Positions 57,082-64,000 are shown, counted from the first letter of the stretch. The stretch: 64,000 nt of DNA from Elusimicrobia bacterium GWA2_61_42 (GCA_001799615.1 MGTU01000029.1:62001-126000), one strand, 5' to 3'. Program-made: numbers and translations. The notes: a model not told the origin generated them from the sequence alone.

Positions 57082-58080
57082 TCAGGCCGCCGGCTGCGGG
57101 GCGTCCTGCATTTTGTTGTAAAGGGCTTCGAACTGCGGGGCTATGCGTTTGAAGATGGCGAAGATCTTCGGGTCGAAGTGCTCCGGTTTCAGCCGGTCGT
57201 CGCCCTCGGTGATCACGCGCACCGCGCCGGCGTGGTCGTAGCAGGGCTTGTACACGCGGGAGTTGCGCAGCGCGTCGTAGCAGTCGGCTATGCTCACTAT
57301 GCGGGCTTCCAGGGGTATCGCCTCGCCCTTCAACCCCGCGGGGTAGCCGGTGCCGTCCCACTTTTCGTGGTGGCAGAGGGCGATGCGCTTGCCGAATTCC
57401 AGGTGCGGGTGGTCGCCGATGATCATGGCGCCGAAGGTGGTGTGCTTTTTCATCTCCTCCATCTCGGCCTCGTCCAGGCGGCCGGCTTTCTTGAGGATGT
57501 GGCTGGGCACGTGCACTTTGCCCACGTCGTGCAGGGTGGCCTGCAGGCGGATGTTCTCTATGAATCTCTCCGGCATGCCCAGCTCCCGGGCTATCAGCGC
57601 CGAGTACTCGCCCACGCGCAGGATATGGTTGCCGGTGTCTATGTCGTTGGCCTCGGCCGCCCGCGCCAGGGAGCGTATCAGGTAGGTGAAGGCGTCCTCG
57701 TACTCGCGCGCGCTCAGGATGTTCTTTACGCGCAGCAGCAGTTCCGTCTGGTCGATGGGCTTGGATAAAAATTCGTCGGCGCCGGATTCCATGCTTTTCA
57801 GCTTGTTGTCGCGCGAATCCAGCGAGGTGATCATGATCACGGGGATGTGCTTGAGCTCGCCGTCGGCTTTCATGGCGCGGCAGGTCTCATGGCCGTTCAT
57901 GACCGGCATGTTCACGTCCATCAGCACCAGGTCTATGTTCTTTTCGGCCATCACGGCCAGCGCGGTCCTGCCGTCCTGGGCCGTGGCCACCTCGTAGCCG
58001 TGCGGCGCCAGCAGCGTTTCCAGGAGTTCCAGGTTGAAATCCTCGTCATCCACGCAAAGTATACGGTAAGCCCTCTTCAT
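57082..58080 (-). CDS. Response regulator with HD-GYP domain
   Basis: 332 residues. Receiver domain 1-120 ('ILCVDDEDFNLELLETLL', phosphoacceptor in 'DLVLMDVNMPVMNG', 'DEFLSKPID'). HD-GYP domain 150-330 with 'HDVGKVHVPSHILKKAG', 'HTTFGAMII', 'HHEKWDGTGYPAGLKG' and 'IVSIADCYDAL'. HD-GYP proteins hydrolyse cyclic di-GMP. The start has TAGAAT (58093-58088) 7 nt before the ATG and no SD. Confidence 0.95.
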   Translation of the reverse strand: MKRAYRILCVDDEDFNLELLETLLAPHGYEVATAQDGRTALAVMAEKNIDLVLMDVNMPVMNGHETCRAMKADGELKHIPVIMITSLDSRDNKLKSMESGADEFLSKPIDQTELLLRVKNILSAREYEDAFTYLIRSLARAAEANDIDTGNHILRVGEYSALIARELGMPERFIENIRLQATLHDVGKVHVPSHILKKAGRLDEAEMEEMKKHTTFGAMIIGDHPHLEFGKRIALCHHEKWDGTGYPAGLKGEAIPLEARIVSIADCYDALRNSRVYKPCYDHAGAVRVITEGDDRLKPEHFDPKIFAIFKRIAPQFEALYNKMQDAPQPAA

Positions 58081-58600
58081 AAAAATTATTCTAGCAAACT
58101 GCGGCGCTGCTGTCGTATTTCAAAAGGACGCTGCTTCCTAACTTCCTATATTATTGGGCACTGAGGTGAAATAGGAAGAGCAGGACGCAATGTCTCTACT
58201 ACTGCAAGCAGGCACTTGCGCCCCAAATTGCTAAATTTCAAGACCTGACCCCTTCCCTTGCATAGGGCCGGCTTTGCCGTCAGGCAAAGGCGGAGCTGCG
58301 GCCGCAAGGGCCGTTTCCGCAGATCATAACCTCGTGGCGCCCGTCGTAAAACGTGGGGTGGAATGATACGGGCACGTAGTGGAACCGCTGTCCTGGCGCA
58401 TTCTTGCGCGAATTTAAAAGGCCATTTCGCCAGAAATGGCGATAAGCGCGCTTAAGGAGCTTTTAAGGGGGGGAAAGGTCGTTTAGAGCGAGAAAGCGCC
58501 TCCAGGAGCCGCCAGCGGCGGCTGTATGCGGGCGTAAACCTGGGGAGTTTAGCAACTTTGGATTAATTGGAGTCTGCATCCAACCGGAAAAGGATTCAGA
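58081..58600. other. 520-bp non-coding region with hairpins and repeat remnants
   Basis: No credible gene. It contains a perfect stem-loop, GCCATTTC-GCCA-GAAATGGC (58421-58440), a second near-perfect one (GCTTTGCC-GTCA-GGCAAAGG, 58271-58290), the segment 'TTTCAAGACCTGACCCC' (58228-58244) of a kind I associate with REP/IS200-type elements, and the left 39-bp direct repeat. It looks like a mobile-element scar at the island border. Confidence 0.5.
58515..58553 (+). repeat. Left 39-bp direct repeat
   Basis: Shares GCGGCGG and the block GGGCGTAAACCTGGGGAG with the repeat at 62375-62413; 34 of 39 positions agree. Confidence 0.75.
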
Positions 58601-59749
58601 TTAATTAGCAGGTTCTGGAGTGACGGATATATTCCCCCCCCTAAGTTCCATCCACTCTACACGTCCTTCCTGAAAACGCCGCAGGCCGCCGGCAAGGCCG
58701 ATAAAAATAAAATATGCGCCAAATAATATCCGGTAGCCGCCCGAAAAAAGATACTCTGGCGAATGAATCAGTGTGTTTAGCCCATGCCACACATTCCCTA
58801 GGCTACCTCCGATCCTCCAAAGGAAATAAAACGAAAATGCGACAAACGCCGCTAAATAAAAGTAATGCAGCCCTCGTGCCCAGCGCTTCGCCTTAAACTC
58901 AGTATATACATCTTTGTAAAGCCAATAACCATCAGTTCGGAAAAGCGGGTTAAGATTGAAGAAGACTATAACCATTATCCAGCGCGCGGCTTCCGCGAAA
59001 GCAATGTCTCCGGTAAATGAGCAAACCAGCAAAAGCAAAAATAAAAACGCTCCCTGAAAAACGAATCCTCCACAATCTATGAGTATTTTTCTCGCAAGGC
59101 CGACTTTCTCAATACCGGAGACATTGGTGTAAAATACGGGATATATAAGATAAATCGAAAACCCTATGGGCCTGAAGCCGATGCCCGAGGACATTGCGGC
59201 GAATGAGTGTCCTAATTCATGGATCAGACTACCAAGAATAATCAGAAGACATACAACGAAGCCGCTCGCTTTTCCGGCTAAAGGAACCGGGATTGCCTTT
59301 TCCGGACCAGTAATCAATAATAGTGTCCCCCATAATAATCCAATAATTGAGAGGGTTGCAAGAAATTGTGTAACTTTATTAATCGCGACTGGCCCGGCCA
59401 TGAAAATCTTGAAGAACTTTTCCTGTACTTGAGCAGAAAGCAGTTTTATACTCGGTGCCAGAAACATTCTAAACAAATCTTTCCAAGAACGCTTCTCCTT
59501 TTTCCGCAACGCCCCTAGAGAAACAAGCTTGTTAAATATCTTTTGTGGTTCATTAAGGCCAAGACCGGATAAAGAATTAAAATACAATTCTTGTGCGCCA
59601 CTATCCGGCAATCCCTTTATCAACCATGCGGTTTCCACACTCAGATGATAACAGGAAGTATCGGTAATGGCTAGATGTTTTTGTTCGTCTTTAACCGAAT
59701 AGGCTTTTTTAAGGTGATTTTCGTAAATAATATCAGCGGCAGAAATCAT
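58601..59749 (-). CDS. M50-type membrane metalloprotease with possible RRE
   Basis: 382 residues. The zinc site is 'GSLIHELGHSFAAMS' (HExxH) near residue 188. The distal site is 'FFNLNPLFRTDGYWLYKD' (NPxxxxDG) near 263. About eight transmembrane helices, as in site-2 proteases and the putative peptide-export M50 proteins of RiPP operons. The first 100 residues are soluble and resemble a PqqD-like winged helix ('HLAITDTSCYHLSVETAWLIKGL...IFNKLVSLGALR'), which could bind a leader peptide. It begins 3 nt after the radical SAM gene stop. Probable role: leader cleavage and/or export of the modified peptide. Confidence 0.8.
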   Translation of the reverse strand: MISAADIIYENHLKKAYSVKDEQKHLAITDTSCYHLSVETAWLIKGLPDSGAQELYFNSLSGLGLNEPQKIFNKLVSLGALRKKEKRSWKDLFRMFLAPSIKLLSAQVQEKFFKIFMAGPVAINKVTQFLATLSIIGLLWGTLLLITGPEKAIPVPLAGKASGFVVCLLIILGSLIHELGHSFAAMSSGIGFRPIGFSIYLIYPVFYTNVSGIEKVGLARKILIDCGGFVFQGAFLFLLLLVCSFTGDIAFAEAARWIMVIVFFNLNPLFRTDGYWLYKDVYTEFKAKRWARGLHYFYLAAFVAFSFYFLWRIGGSLGNVWHGLNTLIHSPEYLFSGGYRILFGAYFIFIGLAGGLRRFQEGRVEWMELRGGNISVTPEPAN

Positions 59750-59752
59750 ATC

Positions 59753-61147
59753 TCAACCATGCACGGACACCGTGTCCCCATTACCGTGGGAGGGGGGGGT
59801 AAATCCCGGGTTTTGTTTCTTTTTTTGATAGGCAAGCTTAATTCCGTCAAGAATAACCCTTTTCATGTCTGAACAGTGCGGCTTAAATAAATCCCCAGTC
59901 TTGGCGCGGCATCTTACCCCGCACTGGCCGCCACAAGCAAGCGCCACGGAACATTTAAGGCATTCATCCATGTTGGCAATATGTCTTGTTTTGTACGTCT
60001 CGTGCAGAGGGAAGAATTTAACTCCACTTTCTGAAACATGCCCAACACGAAACTCCGGGTAACCAGCCTCTTCGAAACAGGCGTATAAGTCGCCAAACGG
60101 GTCCAATACCACTGTGTGTTGCATTGTCTGCATACAAAAGCATGTATGGATCAAGCCTATCCCTTTTTCAAGCTGGAACAGATAACCCATTTCATGGGCC
60201 CGGAGGCTTACAGGGTGCTCTAGGTCTATCCCCAAATCGAACACCTGGGACGACAATTCAGCGAGGTCCATAAAATCTGTAGTATCCACCTTGGCGACAT
60301 TGTCATGCAATGGGCTTGCGTATATGCTCGCGTATTTATTCCCGAGAATGTTTTTGGCTTTAAGTTCTTCAATCAACCGCGGCACAGAGGCGAGCGTGCG
60401 CCTGTTGAGATTAAGTCTTATACTAATCTTTGTTCTACGCGAAAGAAGCATAGCGATATTATCAGTAATCTTGTCAAAGGTCTTTTCTCCAGATACGGGG
60501 ATACGGGAGGTATCATGAAGCGCACTGCTGCCATCCAAGGATATCTGCACGTGATTAACAAAACCGGGGCCAGGACCGAAAATATCCGCCATGGAGTCTA
60601 CTTTAGTGGCGTTTGATATGGAGCTGGCAGGCATACTGTGCTTTTTCGTGTACTCTAAAGTCTTGCGTATTACCGCCTCATTTGCCGGCAGGAACGGCTC
60701 TCCGCCGTAAAAAGATACATCAAAGTTTTTGTAATCAGCTCCGGGAATTATTTGAGGGAGATGTCTTTCAAAAAATCCTTCAATTTGCGCAGGCGTCATA
60801 ACCGCCTGCGATTTATGAGGCCGATGCTCTTGCTGGTAGCAGTATTTACAAGCTAGGTTGCAGTTATAACTCATTAAAAGCATGATTCCACCATGCTTAA
60901 CCTCTCTCTCCCATTTTTGGTGAAGGGCGGCAGAGAATTCCTTAAATCGCTCTAACTCCAAGTCAGGCGGTAGGGATGTTATATGTCCACGCTTTACAAG
61001 CACGTCAATATCTTCTTGGTTTAAATCTTTCAGCTTTTCCGAGTTCCCGGATTTAAGGATATCGATCAATTTCCATGGAATCTCGTCGAGACACCCATTA
61101 ACTCCGTTGAATAAAAGCGCAGATCCACCAAGGTCTATAACATTCAA
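59753..61147 (-). CDS. Radical SAM/SPASM peptide maturase
   Basis: 464 residues. An N-terminal 90-residue region ('DLGGSALLFNGVNGCLDEIPWKLIDIL') may be a leader-binding domain. The radical SAM core starts 'LMSYNCNLACKYCYQQEH' (CxxxCxxC), with 'DVSFYGGEPFLPA' (GGE) and 'HVQISLDGSSALHD'. The C-terminal SPASM region has 'YACFEEAGYPEFRVGHVS', 'CLKCSVALACGGQCGVRC' and a last Cys in 'PHCSDM', enough for two auxiliary [4Fe-4S] clusters. Such enzymes install thioether or C-C links in peptides. The neighbouring Cys-rich peptide is the obvious substrate. Confidence 0.92.
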   Translation of the reverse strand: MNVIDLGGSALLFNGVNGCLDEIPWKLIDILKSGNSEKLKDLNQEDIDVLVKRGHITSLPPDLELERFKEFSAALHQKWEREVKHGGIMLLMSYNCNLACKYCYQQEHRPHKSQAVMTPAQIEGFFERHLPQIIPGADYKNFDVSFYGGEPFLPANEAVIRKTLEYTKKHSMPASSISNATKVDSMADIFGPGPGFVNHVQISLDGSSALHDTSRIPVSGEKTFDKITDNIAMLLSRRTKISIRLNLNRRTLASVPRLIEELKAKNILGNKYASIYASPLHDNVAKVDTTDFMDLAELSSQVFDLGIDLEHPVSLRAHEMGYLFQLEKGIGLIHTCFCMQTMQHTVVLDPFGDLYACFEEAGYPEFRVGHVSESGVKFFPLHETYKTRHIANMDECLKCSVALACGGQCGVRCRAKTGDLFKPHCSDMKRVILDGIKLAYQKKKQNPGFTPPSHGNGDTVSVHG

Positions 61148-61183
61148 ATAGCGGCTGATATAATGTTTTATTGAAGTATCCCC

Positions 61184-61924
61184 CTACTTTTTAGGCAGGC
61201 AGGGCTGAGGTTGGAACCCGTTTTTAACCAGCAAGGCGCAAATCTCTACTTTATCTTCTACCTTCACCGCCCAGGTTGAATCAATTTTATAAGCTTGGGT
61301 ATAAGCTTCCGCTGCCTCTTTGTACTGGTTAAGCCGCAAAAGAGCCCTGCATTTATTGAATTGCATATAAGCCCTGGGTTCTGGTGAAATAGAAATTGCT
61401 TTATCAATATCCAAGATAGCCTGCGCATATTTTCGCTGGTGTAATTCCGTTGCCCCTCGGCCAAAGTACAGCTTACCCATAAAGGACGTATTTTCTTTCC
61501 AATATTTATGCCCTTGGGGAACAATACCATTTGGGAATACTTGTTCCAGCTCTTTTATCGCTTTATTGAACCCTTCATATGCGCCGTTGAGGTCCCCTTT
61601 CCAGAAGTTTATAGTCGCCTGGTGGAATATAATTGCCTGAGGCTCATCTTTTTTTAGTTCTGGGTATTCACGCACCAAGGTATCTAGTGCTTTTTGTGCG
61701 GATTCCGTGTCCCGATTTGTTAGTGCTTTCCCAATTTCCCACACCTGTCTTTTTTCGCGGGACGTAAACATTAATCTACGTAGTTTTGAATAAACTCCCT
61801 CTGCGTCTTCTTCAAAATTACCGACCTCTATATCCATAAGTGCAGGAGAATCCTGGGGAATAGTTTTGCTGTCACCGGCTATCGCCGGTGAGGAAGCAAG
61901 CATAATCGTTAATAGTAGTTTCAT
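61184..61924 (-). CDS. Exported TPR-repeat protein of the RiPP-like operon
   Basis: 246 residues. Short signal peptide (MKLLLTIMLASSPAIA) then helical repeats: 'IGKALTNRDTESAQKALDTLVREYP', 'ATINFWKGDLNGAYEGFNKAIKEL', 'GRGATELHQRKYAQAILDIDKAISISPEP', 'CRALLRLNQYKEAAEAYTQAYKIDSTW'. At least four TPR units. It may be a periplasmic binding partner, immunity protein or assembly factor for the peptide. Lies 29 nt after the peptide gene, same strand. Confidence 0.78.
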   Translation of the reverse strand: MKLLLTIMLASSPAIAGDSKTIPQDSPALMDIEVGNFEEDAEGVYSKLRRLMFTSREKRQVWEIGKALTNRDTESAQKALDTLVREYPELKKDEPQAIIFHQATINFWKGDLNGAYEGFNKAIKELEQVFPNGIVPQGHKYWKENTSFMGKLYFGRGATELHQRKYAQAILDIDKAISISPEPRAYMQFNKCRALLRLNQYKEAAEAYTQAYKIDSTWAVKVEDKVEICALLVKNGFQPQPCLPKK

Positions 61925-61953
61925 TATTGTTCCCTCACATAGACTATTATCAC

Positions 61954-62253
61954 TTACTGTACAGGCCGACAGTTATTACCGGGACAAACTGTGAATGGGC
62001 GACACTGGTCTGGGTCTTTATATCCCACTGGGCCTGTACATTCGCAAGCGTCAATAAAACAAAACCGTTTACACCAATCATCATCAGGGCAAACGCCTCT
62101 CTTACATGAGCACAAGTCCGGACAGGGGCCCTCCTGACATTTTAGGATCATAACTGGTAAAGCTTCAAACTCTATACGATCCTTAGCTTTTTCAAGTGTT
62201 AAAATATCGCCAGCTGTGAGATTCAAGGATTTTACTATGCTCTCGGTTTTCAT
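61954..62253 (-). CDS. Cysteine-rich precursor peptide candidate
   Basis: 99 residues. The N-terminal 38 residues (MKTESIVKSLNLTAGDIL...) have no Cys and read like a leader with hydrophobic 'LPVMIL' before the core. The C-terminal 60 residues contain 12 Cys, spaced mostly by 1-5 residues (QEGPCPDLCSCKRGVC, DDDWCKRFCFIDACEC, then CRPFTVCPGNNC), with many Pro, Asp and Gly. No homologous small-protein family comes to mind. First gene of the operon with maturase and protease, SD-like AGAGG 9 nt upstream. Alternatively it could be a metal-binding protein. Confidence 0.75.
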   Translation of the reverse strand: MKTESIVKSLNLTAGDILTLEKAKDRIEFEALPVMILKCQEGPCPDLCSCKRGVCPDDDWCKRFCFIDACECTGPVGYKDPDQCRPFTVCPGNNCRPVQ

Positions 62254-62374
62254 TTTGTTGCCTCTTCCCTTTTTAGATACGCCAAGGGCAATTCCCCTAA
62301 ATTATTTAAAGGACATTATTGGTAGTCTAGCTGATAGTTCTTGACGGCGCAAGTGGGGGGCGTTTTACGAGCCG

Positions 62375-62413
62375 GCGGCGGTTATATGGGGGCGTAAACC
62401 TGGGGAGCTCAGC
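62375..62413 (+). repeat. Right 39-bp direct repeat
   Basis: Counterpart of 58515-58553. Its last 5 nt overlap the stop end of the HU/IHF-like gene (stop at 62409-62411, minus strand). Confidence 0.75.
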
Positions 62414-62684
62414 GCCGCTTAGCTTTTAAAAGGCCCTTGGCGGGGTTGAAGTCCACGTCCAGCCGGGGCGGGGTCCATATCAACTGCCCGGTCTTGGGGT
62501 GCCGGACATGGCGCCCTGGGCGGGTCTTCTTGGTGAAGGAACCGAAGTCTTTAAAGTAAACCCACTCGCCTTTCTGCAGGCTGTCGGTCATATGCGCCAG
62601 GATTGAGTCGAGAATCGCGGCCGCGTCCACCTGTGGGAGGAAGAATTCTTTGGCGATTGCTTTAGCGAACTGGCTTTGAGTCAT
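62409..62684 (-). CDS. HU/IHF-family DNA-binding protein
   Basis: 91 residues from the ATG at 62684 (MTQSQFAKAIAKEFFLPQVD). 'GEWVYFKDFGSFTKKTRPGRHVRHPKTGQLI' is the HU/IHF beta-arm region, with the DFGSF motif and R-x-x-R-N/H-P-x-T-G. It bends DNA. The start is chosen for the family N-terminus; the ATG overlaps the stop of a short upstream frame (ATGA). A direct repeat covers its 3' end. Confidence 0.88.
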   Translation of the reverse strand: MTQSQFAKAIAKEFFLPQVDAAAILDSILAHMTDSLQKGEWVYFKDFGSFTKKTRPGRHVRHPKTGQLIWTPPRLDVDFNPAKGLLKAKRR

Positions 62685-62857
62685 TGCCTGCGCTTCCGCG
62701 TGGGGTTCTCGTGCGCGGAGATCCATACCATTACGGTTTGCGAGATCTTCCCTAAGTCGGTGGGATTGTGCTTTATGCCCTGGGCGGCGGTCTGGTCCCA
62801 GGTGAGGTCGGTTTTCTTGAGGTACTTCTCGACCGCCGCGGCCATGTCCGCTTTCAT
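62681..62857 (-). CDS. Short ORF coupled to the HU-like gene
   Basis: 58 residues (MKADMAAAVEKYLKKTDLTW...NPTRKRRQ), below the ORF track's size limit. Its stop overlaps the HU-like ATG. The reading frame continues coding-like 63 nt further upstream (REAVALAKAAKR) until a stop codon, without another ATG, so this may be the 3' remnant of a longer gene. Basic tail; no family recognised. Confidence 0.4.
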   Translation of the reverse strand: MKADMAAAVEKYLKKTDLTWDQTAAQGIKHNPTDLGKISQTVMVWISAHENPTRKRRQ

Positions 62858-62940
62858 GACGGTATTGCGCTTGGCGGCTTTAGCCAGGGCGACGGCTTCT
62901 CGCAGCGTGACCAGTTGCCTTTAAGCGTAAGCGCCGGTAT

Positions 62941-63232
62941 AATGTTTATGCTGGTTGTAGGGTTCATGCTGAACTTCGACGCGCGGCGTTACGTGTACGA
63001 CAAATACACGGCTTACAGCCTGGGTACGGAATACGCCCTGTTCGGCGGCCCCGGGAGCATGTCGGGGCTGAGTTTAAGGGGCGGGGTTAACGGCGGGGCC
63101 GCACAAAGCGCCGCGGGCGCGTTCAGCGCGGGAGCCGGCCTTAAGCTGCTGAACGCGGACCTGGATTACGCCTTGTCGCCGGAAGGCAAGCTGGGCAGCA
63201 CCCAGCGCATAACGCTGAAGAAGAAGTTTTAG
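62941..63232 (+). pseudogene. Truncated outer-membrane protein gene (3' fragment)
   Basis: The last ~80 residues ('YTAYSLGTEYALFGGPGSMSGLSLRGGVNG', 'GAGLKLLNADLDYALSPEGKLGSTQRITLKKKF') look like the C-terminal strands of a PorV/UPF0164-like outer-membrane protein, with the final aromatic residue. No signal peptide or N-terminal barrel precedes it; the upstream sequence in this frame overlaps the opposite-strand short ORF. The 5' part was probably lost by insertion or deletion. Confidence 0.6.
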
Positions 63233-63283
63233 ATTCGCAATACGGATGTGGATCGGTTTAGCCGCGGTTGTTTTGTCCTATTA

Positions 63284-64000
63284 ATGCCTGATTTTTTTTC
63301 CGACCTAAAGAACAAACATCACAAGCGCGTTTACGGCGCGCTGGAGATAGTGAAGTACATCGGGCCGGGCCTGCTGGTGACCGTCGGGTTCATAGACCCC
63401 GGCAACTGGGCTTCCAACCTGGCGGCCGGCTCCTCTTACGGCTACACGCTGCTGTGGATGGTGACGCTGTCCACGCTGATGCTGATCATCCTGCAGCACA
63501 ACGTGGCGCACCTGGGCATAGCCACCGGCCTTTGCCTCAGCGAGGCCGCGCGCAAGCATTTGCCGGCCGCAATCTCCAGGCCGCTGCTCTGGTCGGCCAT
63601 GGCCGCCTCCGTTTCCACTTCCCTGGCCGAGATCCTGGGCGGGGCCATTGCCCTGCAGATGCTTTTCAAGATCCCGCTTAAGGTGGGCGCCGTCATGGTG
63701 ACGGGCCTGGTGCTGTACCTGCTGCTCTCCAACAGCTACCGCCGCCTGGAGAAATGGATAATAGGTTTCGTGTCGCTGATCGGGCTGTCTTTCATCTACG
63801 AGCTGAAACTGGCGCCCGTGGACTGGCCCGCAGCGGCCGCCGGCTGGGTCACCCCGGCCCTGCCCGACGGCTCCATGCTGATAGTGATGAGCGTGCTGGG
63901 CGCGGTGGTGATGCCGCATAACCTTTTTCTTCACTCGGAAATAATACAGAGCCGCCAGTGGAACCTGGAAGACGAGGCGGTGATCAAGCGGCAGCTCAAG
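63284..64000 (+). CDS. mntH: Nramp-family divalent metal transporter, partial
   Basis: The first 239 residues; open at the window end. 'IGPGLLVTVGFIDPGNWASNLAAGSSYGY' is the TM1 metal site (DPGN), and 'MSVLGAVVMPHNLFLHSEIIQSR' is TM6 (MPHNxxLHS). 'SLAEILGGAIALQMLF' corresponds to TM3. It imports Mn or Fe with protons. The ATG at 63284 starts the frame; an SD is not obvious. It lies 51 nt downstream of the truncated OMP fragment. Confidence 0.9.
   Translation, partial: MPDFFSDLKNKHHKRVYGALEIVKYIGPGLLVTVGFIDPGNWASNLAAGSSYGYTLLWMVTLSTLMLIILQHNVAHLGIATGLCLSEAARKHLPAAISRPLLWSAMAASVSTSLAEILGGAIALQMLFKIPLKVGAVMVTGLVLYLLLSNSYRRLEKWIIGFVSLIGLSFIYELKLAPVDWPAAAAGWVTPALPDGSMLIVMSVLGAVVMPHNLFLHSEIIQSRQWNLEDEAVIKRQLK

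Larger units (their letters stand above)
58515..62413. mobile_element. Putative genomic island carrying a RiPP-like operon
   Basis: About 3.9 kb bounded by 39-bp direct repeats (34/39 identical). The interior is visibly richer in A+T than the surrounding GC-rich genes and uses different codons. The right repeat overlaps the 3' end of an HU/IHF-like gene, as island attachment sites often do with gene ends. No integrase or transposase is inside, so it would have to move with help from outside, or be a remnant. Confidence 0.5.

Noticed and set aside
62768-62940. 5' half of the 154-aa plus-strand ORF 62768-63232 as a genuine N-terminus
   Set aside because: It overlaps the minus-strand coding-like frame coupled to HU and has no signal peptide; only the 3' part resembles an outer-membrane protein.
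1-64000. CRISPR arrays, tRNA and rRNA genes
   Set aside because: I looked for regular direct repeats with spacers and for tRNA/rRNA-like sequence and saw none; a covariance-model scan would be decisive.

Overview
The window is a GC-rich, gene-dense stretch of a Gram-negative bacterial chromosome. Evidence for an outer membrane includes beta-barrel proteins, a TolC-family channel, a lipocalin lipoprotein and many signal peptides. Iron-sulfur and low-potential redox proteins sit beside catalase and peroxiredoxins, which suggests an anaerobe or microaerobe that meets oxygen. The mix (HdrA/Qmo-type proteins, DsrE2, NifX-family proteins, MinD-ferredoxin ATPases, an E. coli-type Gsk) would fit a phylum such as Elusimicrobiota. 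That is an inference; no rRNA or marker gene here proves it.

Layout. 1-15.7 kb: mostly housekeeping and hypothetical genes (partial receiver-like protein, sulfatase-fold protein, secreted deiminase, PRC-barrel protein, YjbQ, rhodanese, FAD dehydrogenase, guanosine kinase, GIDE protein, DMT transporter, nitroreductase, FKBP, two secreted unknowns, YceH). 15.7-23.2 kb: a sulfur-redox operon with a BigR/SqrR-like ArsR regulator, TusA, an MvhD-like protein, two HdrA-type flavoproteins, a QmoC-like membrane subunit, DsrE2 and a FadL-type channel. 23.2-26.9 kb: an ECF sigma system with three copies of one bipartite promoter. 27-33.5 kb: secreted peroxiredoxin, a NikR-like regulator lacking nickel ligands, methyltransferase, catalase and a DUF134 regulator with a 26-bp palindrome. 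33.5-46 kb: a Fur regulator followed by a long run of close-packed genes resembling an orange-protein (ORP)-type metal-cofactor cluster (NifX-like proteins, two MinD/ferredoxin ATPases, NifU-like scaffold, ZIP transporter, thioredoxin, radical SAM, CoA-disulfide-reductase-like enzyme, Mrp). 46-49.1 kb: a zinc-uptake operon behind two tandem palindromes, without its ATPase. 49.1-58.1 kb: DUF2892 proteins, a 180-bp inverted-repeat element, RND pump and TolC genes without a membrane-fusion protein, lipocalin, YtxH protein, aminotransferase and a REC-HD-GYP regulator.

58.5-62.4 kb is the most unusual part: an A+T-richer island flanked by 39-bp imperfect direct repeats, one of them overlapping the 3' end of an HU/IHF-like gene. 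It carries a four-gene operon: a 99-residue peptide with 12 cysteines, a secreted TPR protein, a radical SAM/SPASM maturase and an M50-type membrane metalloprotease. It looks like an undescribed cysteine-rich RiPP system. Beyond it lie a truncated outer-membrane-protein gene and a partial Nramp transporter.

Two themes recur. Many first-in-operon genes have a -10 box 5-8 nt before the start codon and no Shine-Dalgarno sequence, suggesting leaderless mRNAs. Several regulators (ArsR, NikR-like, DUF134, Fur, ECF sigma) have a symmetrical operator or cognate promoter directly against their own start, suggesting autoregulation.
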